From Prochlorococcus sp. AG-355-A18 (GTDB lineage: Bacteria > Cyanobacteriota > Cyanobacteriia > PCC-6307 > Cyanobiaceae): DNA of 47,864 nucleotides. The first letter of the stretch is position 1. The number at the start of each line of letters is the position of its first letter. The notes below the pieces were generated by a model. It saw only the letters and a program-made list of their open reading frames with translations. It did not search any database and was not told the DNA's origin. Where the stretch lies: NCBI GenBank assembly GCA_003280985.1, contig QCDH01000009.1:1-47864 (forward strand), read 5' to 3'. Shown one piece after another: positions 9,067-18,342 of the stretch. The position numbers were made by a program, and so were the translations under genes.

Positions 9067-9812
9067 TTTTGGGAAAAAATTTTTCTAAATTAAAAGTAAT
9101 ATTAGTTGAACCAAATGGTCCTTTAAATGTAGGGAGCGTTGCTAGATTATGCAGTAATTTTGAAGTTGATGAATTAAGAATTGTTTCTCCGAAATGCGAT
9201 ATATTTTCTTTAGAAGCAAAAAAAATGGCCCTTAAAGGGCAAAAATTTCTTGAAAATTGTAAGATTTTTGATAATCTTCAAAAAGCAATTTTTGATTGTG
9301 ATTTAGTTCTCGCATCTTGTGGAAGGATTGATTTAAGTAAAGATTCATTATTTGGATCTTCTGAAGATATATTCGATTGGACTTTATCATTTAAAAAGAT
9401 TAATAATTTAGCAATTATATTTGGAAGAGAAGATAGAGGTTTAACTAACAGTGAATTGCTTCAAGCAAATAAAACTTTTAATATCCCAACCTCTCAGAAT
9501 AATCCTTCATTAAATCTTTCTCACGCTGTATCAATAGTTTTGTATGAATTAAATAAGTCTTCTAAAAAGAATTTAAATAATGAATTAAAAGTTTTTAACT
9601 TAGCATCATCGAGAGAAGTACATGATACATTTGTGGAAATAGAGGAAATGCTTTTGCGAGTAGGATATCTCTTAAAACATACTTCTAAGGTAAAAATCAG
9701 TAAATTCAAGAATTTTATTTTGAGGGCAAATACATCAATGCACGAGATAAATGTTTTAAGAGGAATTGTCCATCAAATAAACTGGTTTTTGAACAATTCA
9801 AAAAAAAAATAA
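9063..9812 (+). CDS. TrmH/SpoU-family RNA 2'-O-methyltransferase (TrmJ-like)
   Basis: 249-aa SPOUT-fold RNA ribose methyltransferase. The N-terminal signature VEPNGPLNVGSVARLCSNF is the motif 1 of the TrmJ/LasT branch. IIFGREDRGLTNSE is motif 2, and IPTSQNNPSLNLSHAVSIVLYE is motif 3, whose Asn/Ser loop binds SAM in the trefoil knot. The C-terminal ~80 residues are charged and helical as in TrmJ. The probable role is methylation of tRNA position 32, inferred from the subfamily. It is translationally coupled to cytM by a 4-bp ATGA overlap. Confidence 0.82.
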   Translation: MILGKNFSKLKVILVEPNGPLNVGSVARLCSNFEVDELRIVSPKCDIFSLEAKKMALKGQKFLENCKIFDNLQKAIFDCDLVLASCGRIDLSKDSLFGSSEDIFDWTLSFKKINNLAIIFGREDRGLTNSELLQANKTFNIPTSQNNPSLNLSHAVSIVLYELNKSSKKNLNNELKVFNLASSREVHDTFVEIEEMLLRVGYLLKHTSKVKISKFKNFILRANTSMHEINVLRGIVHQINWFLNNSKKK

Positions 9813-9934
9813 GTAAGTATAAATTTGATTAGTTTTTATCCTCTTCTTGTTTTAATTTGATAGGGGATATTTACTAAAAACATTTTCTGAAGTAACATCT
9901 ATTGATTATTTGAATATTTAAGAAAACTAAAACT

Positions 9935-11023
9935 GTGCCAACAACAAAGAAAAGAAGAGTTTTTCCTTTTACAGCAGTAATTGGTCAAGAAGAAATGAAA
10001 TTGGCTCTTTTGTTAAATGTTATTGATCCAAGAATTGGAGGAGTGATGATAATGGGTGATAGAGGTACTGGAAAGTCTACTACAATAAGAGCCTTAGCTG
10101 ATTTGTTGCCTGCAATCGATGTTGTTAAAGACGATCCCTATAATAGTTCACTAGTCGATCCTGATTTACAAAGTAAAGAAGTTTTGGAAAAAATTACTCA
10201 AGGAGAAAATTTAGAGAGTATCCAAAAACAAGTACCTATGGTTGACTTACCTTTAGGGGCTACTGAAGACAGGCTTTGTGGAACCATTGATATAGAGAAG
10301 GCTTTGAGTGAAGGCGTTAAAGCATTCGAACCTGGATTGTTGGCCAAAGCTAATAGGGGTTTACTTTACGTTGATGAAGTAAATTTACTTGATGATCATT
10401 TAGTAGATGTACTTTTAGATTCGGCCGCTTCCGGATGGAATACAGTTGAGAGGGAGGGAGTCTCAGTTCGACATCCTGCGAGGTTTGTCCTTATTGGCTC
10501 AGGGAATCCAGAAGAAGGTGAATTAAGGCCTCAACTATTGGATAGGTTTGGAATGAGTGTTGAAGTTAAAACAGTTAGAGATGCTGAATTAAGAGTTCAA
10601 GTAGTTGATCAAAGAACTTCCTTTGATGATAATCCTGATGAGTTTTCATTGAGTGTTGAGAAACAACAGGATGAACTTCAACAAAAAGTTATTAAAGCAC
10701 AAGAAATATTAAATTCTGTTCAAATGGACGATGACTTAAGATTGAATATTTCTGCAATCTGCGGAGAACTAGATGTGGATGGTTTACGTGGAGATATAGT
10801 TACAAATAGATCTGCAAGGGCAATTGCAGCATTTGAGGGCAGAACTGAAGTGCAAGAAGATGACATCGCAAGGGTTATTTCTTGTTCTTTAAGACATAGA
10901 CTTAGAAAAGATCCCTTGGAACAAGTTGATTCAGGTGAAAAAGTTATTCAAGCTTTTTGTAAAGTATTTGATTTAGATGAAAAAGAAAATCTTTCAAAAT
11001 TTCAATTGTCTGCTGAAGCTTAA
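9935..11023 (+). CDS. chlI: Magnesium chelatase ATPase subunit I
   Basis: 362-aa AAA+ ATPase, the I subunit of the ChlH/D/I complex that inserts Mg into protoporphyrin IX, the first committed step to (divinyl) chlorophyll. It shows the N-terminal [19 protein letters not shown], Walker [10 protein letters not shown] (41-49), the ChlI insert with [15 protein letters not shown], Walker [12 protein letters not shown] and sensor 1 [11 protein letters not shown]. The start is GTG at 9935. The 122-bp spacer before it is AT-rich and probably holds the promoter. ruvC follows after 5 bp. Confidence 0.95.
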   Translation: MPTTKKRRVFPFTAVIGQEEMKLALLLNVIDPRIGGVMIMGDRGTGKSTTIRALADLLPAIDVVKDDPYNSSLVDPDLQSKEVLEKITQGENLESIQKQVPMVDLPLGATEDRLCGTIDIEKALSEGVKAFEPGLLAKANRGLLYVDEVNLLDDHLVDVLLDSAASGWNTVEREGVSVRHPARFVLIGSGNPEEGELRPQLLDRFGMSVEVKTVRDAELRVQVVDQRTSFDDNPDEFSLSVEKQQDELQQKVIKAQEILNSVQMDDDLRLNISAICGELDVDGLRGDIVTNRSARAIAAFEGRTEVQEDDIARVISCSLRHRLRKDPLEQVDSGEKVIQAFCKVFDLDEKENLSKFQLSAEA

Positions 11024-11028
11024 TAACA

Positions 11029-11502
11029 GTGAGAATAATTGGGATTGACCCTGGATTAGCTAAAGTTGGTTATGGAATAATTGAGATAGAAAATGAAAGA
11101 AAGATATTATTAGATTGTGGTGTTATTGAGACAGGTAAAGATAAAAAAGAAGAAGATAGACTTTATGAGATTTTCCAAGATCTTAATGAATTATTAAATC
11201 ATTGGAACCCCACTGCAGCGGCAGTAGAAAAATTCTTCTTTTACAGATCAAGCACTACCATAAGTGTGGTGCAGGCCAGAGGGGTTATTATGATGGTATT
11301 GGCCTCTAAAAAAATTCATGTTAGTGAGTATTCACCTGCTCAGATAAAATTAACAATTGCTGGGTCTGGAAGGGCATCTAAGAAAGATATTCTTGATGCT
11401 GTTATGTATAACTTAGATCTTAACAAACCTCCAAAACCTGATGATTCAGCAGATGCATTGGCCATAGCACTCACAAGACTAAATGAGGATGGGTTTAACT
11501 GA
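11029..11502 (+). CDS. ruvC: Holliday junction endonuclease RuvC
   Basis: 157-aa resolvase that nicks four-way junctions with RuvAB. Catalytic acids are visible: Asp7 in [12 protein letters not shown], Glu67 in AAVEKFFF, and the Asp cluster in [13 protein letters not shown] (138-142). Length is typical. The start is GTG at 11029, 5 bp after chlI and presumably in the same transcript. The next gene begins 9 bp after the stop. Confidence 0.94.
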   Translation: MRIIGIDPGLAKVGYGIIEIENERKILLDCGVIETGKDKKEEDRLYEIFQDLNELLNHWNPTAAAVEKFFFYRSSTTISVVQARGVIMMVLASKKIHVSEYSPAQIKLTIAGSGRASKKDILDAVMYNLDLNKPPKPDDSADALAIALTRLNEDGFN

Positions 11503-11511
11503 AAATTTAAT

Positions 11512-12069
11512 ATGACGATCTTTGAAAATAAGAAATCGGAGAGGGATACTTTTAGAAAACTAAGAGAAGGGATTTCTCACAATCAAAGAGAAAATGTAGA
11601 AAAGAATGTAAGATTATATATTGATTCATTTGTCAAGGGATATAAAAATATAGGTTTTATAGCCATATATTGGCCTCTAAAAAATGAAGTTGATATAAGG
11701 AGTCTCAAGAAAAAATTTACTTTAGCTTTGCCTAGATGTAAAGATAAAAAAGAGTTGTTATTTTATCCATGGGACGAAAAACCTCTTACCAAAGATTCTG
11801 AGGGGATACTAAGTCCAAATAACTCTTCCCCATTAAGTCATTTGCAGATAAGCATGATATTTGTACCATGTCTTTCCGTGGATAAAAACTTAATAAGATT
11901 AGGTTATGGAGGAGGTTATTTTGATAAATTAAGGAGAGATAATGATTGGAGAAATATTCCATGCATTGGAGTATTAACCTCTAATTGTGTAAGTAGGATT
12001 CCATTAACAAGAGCTGAGTGGGATATTCCTTTATCAGGATTTATCACAGAAAAAGAAATATTTGTATAA
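11512..12069 (+). CDS. 5-formyltetrahydrofolate cyclo-ligase
   Basis: 185-aa enzyme of the 5-FTHF cyclo-ligase (MTHFS) family, which uses ATP to convert 5-formyl-THF to 5,10-methenyl-THF and so keeps folate cofactors available. The C-terminal signature RLGYGGGYFDKL holds the phosphate-binding glycine loop, and the N-terminal helix ERDTFRKLREG fits the family. It follows ruvC by 9 bp in an operon-like row that continues to sufE. Confidence 0.88.
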   Translation: MTIFENKKSERDTFRKLREGISHNQRENVEKNVRLYIDSFVKGYKNIGFIAIYWPLKNEVDIRSLKKKFTLALPRCKDKKELLFYPWDEKPLTKDSEGILSPNNSSPLSHLQISMIFVPCLSVDKNLIRLGYGGGYFDKLRRDNDWRNIPCIGVLTSNCVSRIPLTRAEWDIPLSGFITEKEIFV

Positions 12070-12106
12070 TAGAAGACTCATAAAGTGATTAATTTATAGT
12101 TATAAA

Positions 12107-12535
12107 ATGGAAAATCAGGAAAAATTCAATAATTTATCAAAATTAGTAGAAAAGTTGAAGAAATCAGAAGATCCTAAAAGAAAATATGAATACATTTTGT
12201 GGTTAGGCAAAAAATTGAAACAACCAGAAAGTGAAATCCTTGTTGAAGAAAATAAAGTTAAGGGATGCGTTTCAGAAGTTTTTGTTAAGGCAAATATAAA
12301 AGGGGGTAAATTATTTTGGGAAGGATATTCTGATGCACTAATTACAAAGGGTTTATTAGCATTCTTAATTACTGGTTTAAATGAATTAACACCAAGTGAG
12401 GTTGTTAAAATAGATAAGAGATTTATTGAAGATACTGGTTTGAAAGCAAGCTTAACACCATCACGATCAAATGGTTTTTTAAACATTTTGTTGAAAATGC
12501 AGTCTCAAGCAAATGAATTTTTGTTGGCCTCATAA
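12107..12535 (+). CDS. sufE: SufE-family sulfur acceptor protein
   Basis: 142-aa SufE protein that takes persulfide sulfur from the cysteine desulfurase SufS for iron-sulfur cluster assembly. The catalytic Cys54 lies in KVKGCVSEVFV, the family signature, after the helical YEYILWLGKKL. Length matches bacterial SufE. It stands 36 bp before homoserine dehydrogenase on the same strand. Confidence 0.92.
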   Translation: MENQEKFNNLSKLVEKLKKSEDPKRKYEYILWLGKKLKQPESEILVEENKVKGCVSEVFVKANIKGGKLFWEGYSDALITKGLLAFLITGLNELTPSEVVKIDKRFIEDTGLKASLTPSRSNGFLNILLKMQSQANEFLLAS

Positions 12536-12570
12536 TATAAAATTAAACTCAAAGTTAAAAGAAATAAAAA

Positions 12571-13872
12571 ATGAGAAAATGCAAAATTGGGATTGTAGGT
12601 TTTGGAACTGTAGGTTCAGGAATTTATAAAATATTAAGTTCTGAAGTTGATACACATCCAATTCTAAAAGAAATAGAAATTGTAAAAATAGCAGTTAAAG
12701 ACCTTAATAAAAAAAGGGATATTGAGATAGATAATAAATTATTGACTAATGATCCATTTAAATTAATTAATGATCCTCATATAGATGTAATTGTTGAAGT
12801 AATGGGTGGGGTTGACTTAGCGAAGGATATTATTCTGCAATCATTAAAATTAGGTAAATCTGTTGTTACGGCAAATAAAGCAGTCATTGCAAGATATGGA
12901 GAAGAAATATATAAAACTGCTTCTAAAGAGGGAGTTTACTTATTGTCAGAGGCATCAGTTTGTGGGGGCATTCCTATTATTGAACCATTAAAAAGATCAT
13001 TAAAAAGTAACAGGATAAAAAAAATGGTTGGGATAATAAATGGCACAACAAATTTTATTCTTTCAAAGATGACAAATGAAAAAGCTGATTACAATGAAAC
13101 TTTAAAATTGGCCCAAAGCCTTGGGTATGCAGAATTTGATCCAACTGCAGATGTTGAGGGTCATGATGCTGCAGATAAAATTTCAATTCTAAGTGAACTT
13201 GCATTTGGAGGGAAAATCAAAAGGGAGGATATACATACTGAGGGCATTAGTAAAATTAATCTCAAGGATATCGAATATGCCAATAAATTGGGATTTGAAA
13301 TAAAACTTTTAGCATTCTCCGAAAGGAGAGAAACTAATAATAATGATTCACTTGCTTTGAATATTTGGGTAGGACCTTCTTTGATTCCAAAATCTCATCC
13401 ATTAGCAACAGTTAAAGGGGTTAACAATGCCTTATTGATAGAGGCTGATCCTCTTGGAGAGATAATGTTATATGGTCCAGGTGCAGGGAGTGGCCCAACT
13501 GCTGCATCAGTAGTATCAGATATATTAAATCTGCATGCCGCCTCAGCAAAAAATAATAATTTAATCGATCCACTATTATCTTTTGATTTTTGGAGGAACT
13601 GTCATATAATAAAATCTACACAAATAAATAAAAAAAATTACCTTAGGATTATTTGTCTTGATAGTCCTGGGGTAATAGGAAAGATTGGAGATATTTTTGG
13701 AAAGAATAATGTATCAATCGAATCAATTGTTCAATTAGATGCAAGTGAGGACAAAGCTGAAATTGTCGTTATTACTCATGAGGTGAATAATGGAGATTTT
13801 GAGAAATCGAAAGATGAAATAAATTCGCTTAATGAAGTCAAAATTATTGCAAGTCAATTAAGTTGTATTTAA
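12571..13872 (+). CDS. hom: Homoserine dehydrogenase
   Basis: 433-aa enzyme reducing aspartate semialdehyde to homoserine for threonine and methionine synthesis. The NAD(P)-binding GFGTVGSG is at residues 10-17. The catalytic domain has IINGTTNFILSKM and AEFDPTADVEGHDAADK. A C-terminal ACT domain starts near IICLDSPGVIGKIGDIFG (~residue 355), indicating feedback control, probably by threonine. There is no aspartokinase fusion. Confidence 0.93.
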   Translation: MRKCKIGIVGFGTVGSGIYKILSSEVDTHPILKEIEIVKIAVKDLNKKRDIEIDNKLLTNDPFKLINDPHIDVIVEVMGGVDLAKDIILQSLKLGKSVVTANKAVIARYGEEIYKTASKEGVYLLSEASVCGGIPIIEPLKRSLKSNRIKKMVGIINGTTNFILSKMTNEKADYNETLKLAQSLGYAEFDPTADVEGHDAADKISILSELAFGGKIKREDIHTEGISKINLKDIEYANKLGFEIKLLAFSERRETNNNDSLALNIWVGPSLIPKSHPLATVKGVNNALLIEADPLGEIMLYGPGAGSGPTAASVVSDILNLHAASAKNNNLIDPLLSFDFWRNCHIIKSTQINKKNYLRIICLDSPGVIGKIGDIFGKNNVSIESIVQLDASEDKAEIVVITHEVNNGDFEKSKDEINSLNEVKIIASQLSCI

Positions 13873-13943
13873 AAAAATAGTTTGCAAATTTCTTTATAGC
13901 TTGGTAAACCGAAGAAAGTAACTGTTTGGTTTTTAGCACCTTA

Positions 13944-14189
13944 ATGATTCATTCAAAACTATTAGACAATAAAAATAATAATTTAATTTGTTCTGAAAAC
14001 CTTTATAAAGGTGCTTGTGTAAAAATTAAAAATAGTAATAAGACTTTTCAAATAATTGGTATAAATATATGTAAAGAAATTTGTTGGGTGAGAGAGTGGC
14101 CTTTTGCCTATAATTCTAAAAAAACATTTGCTTTAGAAATAAGTCAAATAACCTTACAAATTTTTTGCCCAAATAATTCTTCAGAATAA
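13944..14189 (+). CDS. Small conserved-type hypothetical protein
   Basis: 81-aa protein of unknown function starting at ATG 13944; an in-frame TTG at 13926 would add six residues. It has five Cys and ends in an SSE tail. The middle (GACVKIKNSNKTFQIIGIN) looks like a small beta-rich domain, but I cannot assign a family. It lies between homoserine dehydrogenase and an ABC transporter lipoprotein, 17 bp before the latter, so it may be transcribed with the transporter. Confidence 0.6.
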   Translation: MIHSKLLDNKNNNLICSENLYKGACVKIKNSNKTFQIIGINICKEICWVREWPFAYNSKKTFALEISQITLQIFCPNNSSE

Positions 14190-14206
14190 ATAAGTACTAA
14201 AGAAAT

Positions 14207-15778
14207 ATGAAAAAAAATTTTTTTTTATCATTATTAATTATTTTAATTTCTTTTTTACAGAATTCTTGTGGCTCAAAAAGAATATCTAAAAAAATCATAG
14301 TAGCAAGTTCAGGGAAAATTGAATCTTTAGATCCAGCTAGAGCTAATACTCTTAAAGCAATTCAACTAATCAGTTCTCTAGGAGACACGTTATATGAATT
14401 AAATTCTAACGGTGAATTAATACCTGAATTGGCCTCGGGGATGCCAATTATTTCAAAGGATAGACTTCAAATAACTATCAATTTAAGAAAAAATGTCTTT
14501 TTTCACGATGGAACTTCATTTAACTCAAATGCAATAAAGTTTACTTTTGATAGATTCAAAAGAATTGGAACGATGAATTATATTTTAGGAAATAAGATTA
14601 AATCAATAGAAACGCCAAGTGCATATTCAGTAAAAATAAATTTGAATAAACCATCAAGTTCTTTAAATGGTTTACTTACATCAGTAAATTTAACTCCAAT
14701 ATCTCCCACGTTTTACAAAGATTATACTGATAAGTTTCTAAATGACAAATTCGTTGGTACTGGCAAGTATGTGCTGACCAGCTTTTCTAATGAAGTCCAA
14801 TCAATTGCTCCAAATTTGAATTATTGGGGTGAAAACCCCTTAAATAAGGGCATTAATTTTGTGGGATATTCAAATTCATCTTCTCTTTTTGGAGCTTTAA
14901 AAAGTAAACAAATTGACGTGCTTTTATCAAATTCAATTGATGATAGTCAGAGAAAAAGTCTTAATATTTTAAGTAAAAATAAACAGTTTAAAGAAGGTAA
15001 TAGCCCTTTCACTGAATTAAGTTTTATAAGCCTTAAAACTAGTTCTTATCCCTTAAGTAATCTTAATTTAAGACTGGCTTTGGCAAAAAGTCTTAATAGA
15101 AAATTGATTAGTGAGAAAGTAAGTTATGGATTAAGGAAGCCATCTAGATCAATTATTCCACCGATATTAAAAAAAGATAATCAAGCACTGTGGCCTAAAT
15201 ATAATTATTTAGAAGCGAGAAGCTTATTAGAAAAGGAAAATTATTGTAATGGAAATATTCTTAAAATACCTCTTACTTATAGATCCAATGTACCAGCTGA
15301 CAAGCTTATTGCTCTGACATGGCAGGAAGAAATTAAAAATTCTTTGAATGATTGTATTGCAATTCAACTCAATGGGGTTGAATCTACAACAATTTATAAG
15401 AATCTAAGTTTAGGAATTTATACAGCAGTTATTCTCGATTGGACTGGAGCTTATTCAGATCCAGAAGCCTATCTCACGCCTCTTTTAAGTTGCAATGAAA
15501 TAAGTGATGGTATCTGTAAAAAAGGAGAATCAGTTTACAGCGGTAGTTTTTGGGGATCTAATAACGTGGAAAGTTTATTTCTTGAGAGTGAAAAAACAAG
15601 TGGAATTAACAGATTAGAAAAACTTGTTGAAATTGAAAAAATAGCAGCAAATTCAATCCCTTATATCCCTATTTGGATATCCTCTCAAAAAGCATGGTCT
15701 CAAAATAAAATATCAAAACCAATTTTTAATGGTGCAGGAATAATTTCATTGAGTGATCTTAAGTTAATTGATGAGTAG
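14207..15778 (+). CDS. ABC transporter substrate-binding lipoprotein (SBP family 5: peptide/nickel type)
   Basis: 523-aa solute-binding protein of the DppA/OppA/NikA family. A lipoprotein signal ends at Cys21 (SFLQNSCGS). Family motifs follow: SLDPARANTLKA, LASGMP, LRKNVFFHDGTSFNS and VGTGKYVLTSF. It should sit on the periplasmic face of the inner membrane and deliver ligand to the permease encoded next. The ligand cannot be told from sequence. The stop overlaps the permease start (ATGAGTAG), showing tight coupling. Confidence 0.88.
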   Translation: MKKNFFLSLLIILISFLQNSCGSKRISKKIIVASSGKIESLDPARANTLKAIQLISSLGDTLYELNSNGELIPELASGMPIISKDRLQITINLRKNVFFHDGTSFNSNAIKFTFDRFKRIGTMNYILGNKIKSIETPSAYSVKINLNKPSSSLNGLLTSVNLTPISPTFYKDYTDKFLNDKFVGTGKYVLTSFSNEVQSIAPNLNYWGENPLNKGINFVGYSNSSSLFGALKSKQIDVLLSNSIDDSQRKSLNILSKNKQFKEGNSPFTELSFISLKTSSYPLSNLNLRLALAKSLNRKLISEKVSYGLRKPSRSIIPPILKKDNQALWPKYNYLEARSLLEKENYCNGNILKIPLTYRSNVPADKLIALTWQEEIKNSLNDCIAIQLNGVESTTIYKNLSLGIYTAVILDWTGAYSDPEAYLTPLLSCNEISDGICKKGESVYSGSFWGSNNVESLFLESEKTSGINRLEKLVEIEKIAANSIPYIPIWISSQKAWSQNKISKPIFNGAGIISLSDLKLIDE

Positions 15779-16793
15779 AAATTTCAATAAAATAATAAAT
15801 TATTCGTTATTAAAAATTTCATTAATACCAATAATGTTATGGATAATTTCTTCATTAGTATTTATTTTGTTGAGAGTTGCTCCCGGCGATCCTGTAGATG
15901 CCATACTTGGATCTGGTGCCGATGAGGTTTCAAGGGAATTTCTAAGAAATAAATTGGGGCTAAATAAACCTTTAATAAGTCAATATTTTTCATATATTAA
16001 AAATATATTGCACTTTGATTTTGGCCAATCTCTTAGTACCCAAGAGCCAGTCCTAAATATTATTCTTAGGTCATTGCCTGCAAGTCTTGAGCTTGGATTC
16101 TTTTCAATATTGAGTGCCATACTAATAGGCTTCCCATTGGGATTACTTGGCTTGAGAAATAGAGGTAAAAAAACAGATTATATTGCGAGAATTTTAGGTA
16201 TTGCCACATATGCTATCCCTCCTTTTTGGGGTGCTATGTTAGCGCAATTATTGTTTTCTGTATTTTTTAATATTTCCCCAATTGGAGGTAGATTTCCAAT
16301 ATTTCAGCAACAACCTCAAATTACAGGTTTTCTAATTTTAGATAGTATTCTTTCAAATAATATTATTGCTTTGAAAGATAGTCTTTATCATCTCGCACTT
16401 CCTTCGATTACCCTTGGCTTTTTGTTAAGTGGTATATTCAGCCGCTCATTAAGAGTAAATTTGGATAAGACATTAAAAAGTGATTATGTAAATGCTGCTA
16501 TATGTAGAGGAATATCGAGGAAACAAATATTTTTAAACCATGCATTGCCTAATGCTCTATTGCCAATTGTCACTATTTCTGGCTTAACTATGGCCTCTTT
16601 AGCAGGAGGTGCTCTGTTGTTCGAGGTGACTTTCTCATGGCCAGGTATAGCTTTAAGATTACATGAAGCTATTTCTCAAAGAGACTATACCTTAGTTCAA
16701 GGTATTGTAATTTTTACCTCTATGCTTATAGTCTCTCTAAATCTCTTCGTGGATATTTTAATCGCATATTTAGATCCACGAATAGAGTACTAA
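15771..16793 (+). CDS. ABC transporter permease, DppB/OppB type
   Basis: 340-aa inner-membrane permease with six predicted spans. It has the DppB-type N-terminus (FILLRVAPGDPVDAILG, then LGLNKPLISQYFSYIKNI) and the cytoplasmic EAA-like loop (ICRGISRKQIFLNHALPNAL) that contacts the ATPase. ATG 15771 is chosen over TTG 15768; it overlaps the lipoprotein stop. No DppC-type permease or ATPase follows: the next gene is convergent. The complex must recruit partners from elsewhere. The stop shares CTAA with the opposite gene. Confidence 0.88.
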   Translation: MSRNFNKIINYSLLKISLIPIMLWIISSLVFILLRVAPGDPVDAILGSGADEVSREFLRNKLGLNKPLISQYFSYIKNILHFDFGQSLSTQEPVLNIILRSLPASLELGFFSILSAILIGFPLGLLGLRNRGKKTDYIARILGIATYAIPPFWGAMLAQLLFSVFFNISPIGGRFPIFQQQPQITGFLILDSILSNNIIALKDSLYHLALPSITLGFLLSGIFSRSLRVNLDKTLKSDYVNAAICRGISRKQIFLNHALPNALLPIVTISGLTMASLAGGALLFEVTFSWPGIALRLHEAISQRDYTLVQGIVIFTSMLIVSLNLFVDILIAYLDPRIEY

Positions 16794-18340
16794 TTTTCTG
16801 AAATTTCTTTTATCGTTTCAAGATCTAAAAGATGGAAGTTAAGTCCCAAATCTCTTTGGTTTTTAACTACATTAGGGATCTTTTGGTCTTTAATATTTTT
16901 TAAAAATTCAACTATAAATTTAATAGATAAATCTTGTACTAATATTGGCTCTGAACCAATAAAAGATTCACTTATTTTGAAGAGGTCATTATTTTCTTCA
17001 TAGCTTTTATTAATTCTAATTGGAGAGAAATGACTTGCTCCTTCAATAATTAGAAATCTATTTGATGGATTATCTAAAGCATAAAAAACTCTAAATTGTT
17101 CATTTATTAACGGTGTAATAAGGTCATAAGTACCACCTATTAGAAGAGTTGGTGCTTTAATGCCCGTACTATTTTCTTTTGGCCATACTAGACTTCCAAA
17201 TGAATTAAAACCTACTATGGCACTGGCCTTATTAGTATTATTTTTCTTGGGGAATGGTATTTCACTCAACTGACATTGAAGTAATTTTGATAAATTTGTT
17301 ACCGCAAAGTCTTTTAATGCCGAATCACATTTTTCCTCTAGTTGATTAGTAGGGTTCTTGCCTTCATATAAAAGTGCTATTAAAGCACCAAGTGAATGCC
17401 CCATTAAAATATAAGAATTATTAGGTAAACCAAATTCGCCATTTTCATGAGCTTTCAATACAGCCTCTAAATCTTTAATTCTATATAAGAAAAAGTCTGC
17501 ACTTCCTGGTATTGTTTCCTTACCATCGAGTACTTCTATGAATGATTCTAAATTACTTCCTCTATGGTCTATAAATAATATTGCCCAGCCTCTTCTAGCC
17601 AATTCGTTACCTATCCATTTGAAATTATTAATTTCGCCTCCAAGTCCTGGCATAAATATTATCAATTCTTTATCAAAATTTGTTTTATTGCTTTTCCATA
17701 TTTCAATTTCAAAAGGTTTCACACGGTGAGGAGCATAAATTTTTTTTTCAATTTTTATTAGATCTTTAGTTGATTTTTTTTCACTATTTTTAAAGGCATT
17801 TTGTTTAGTTCTTTCAAGTTTATTTAATTTCGACAACAGTTCTTGTTGCATTGATAATTCATTTTTCCATGATGAAATTATTAAAATTAGATTATCAATA
17901 TCTAGTGAAATTTCTTCTGATGGTAATGCCTTTATGATGTCTAAAGTTGAAACTTCTTTTTTTTGATCTAATAAATTTTCTATAGTGTTATATATTTCTG
18001 TTCCATTATTGTCATTTGGAACTTTAATGCTTTTGCTTAATTCTGTAAGAATTTTACGCCCTATCCAACTTCTTAATATTTCTCTATTTAATCCCTCTTC
18101 TTTGAAAACTGGAAATTCTAAAAATTTTGATAATTCAAAAACTCTTATAAATCCAATTTTTTTTAACCAATCTATTAATTCAGTTGAATCATCTTTGTAT
18201 TTTTCTAATTTTGATAATTGTTCTATAGTAAGAGGGATTTCCATCTCTTCAAACTTAATATTTATCTTTTCAGCAGCCTTTAAACCATTATTAAAAAATA
18301 AACCACAAAAACTAAAAAAAATTATAAAAATGTATTTCAC
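16790..18340 (-). CDS. Exported alpha/beta hydrolase with N-terminal DUF1400-like region
   Basis: 516-aa protein with a signal peptide (residues 1-23, ending LKAAEK). An N-terminal helical region (~25-190) resembles the DUF1400 domain that precedes hydrolases in cyanobacteria. The alpha/beta hydrolase domain has the oxyanion strand FMPGLGG, the nucleophile elbow GHSLG with Ser316, a late GGTYDLITP Asp and a C-terminal EGASHFSPI His. It probably acts in the periplasm or lumen as an esterase, lipase or dienelactone-hydrolase-like enzyme; the substrate is unknown. Start codons of this gene and the divergent MFS gene are only 2 bp apart. Confidence 0.82.
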   Translation of the reverse strand: MKYIFIIFFSFCGLFFNNGLKAAEKINIKFEEMEIPLTIEQLSKLEKYKDDSTELIDWLKKIGFIRVFELSKFLEFPVFKEEGLNREILRSWIGRKILTELSKSIKVPNDNNGTEIYNTIENLLDQKKEVSTLDIIKALPSEEISLDIDNLILIISSWKNELSMQQELLSKLNKLERTKQNAFKNSEKKSTKDLIKIEKKIYAPHRVKPFEIEIWKSNKTNFDKELIIFMPGLGGEINNFKWIGNELARRGWAILFIDHRGSNLESFIEVLDGKETIPGSADFFLYRIKDLEAVLKAHENGEFGLPNNSYILMGHSLGALIALLYEGKNPTNQLEEKCDSALKDFAVTNLSKLLQCQLSEIPFPKKNNTNKASAIVGFNSFGSLVWPKENSTGIKAPTLLIGGTYDLITPLINEQFRVFYALDNPSNRFLIIEGASHFSPIRINKSYEENNDLFKISESFIGSEPILVQDLSIKFIVEFLKNIKDQKIPNVVKNQRDLGLNFHLLDLETIKEISEN

Positions 18341-18342
18341 TA

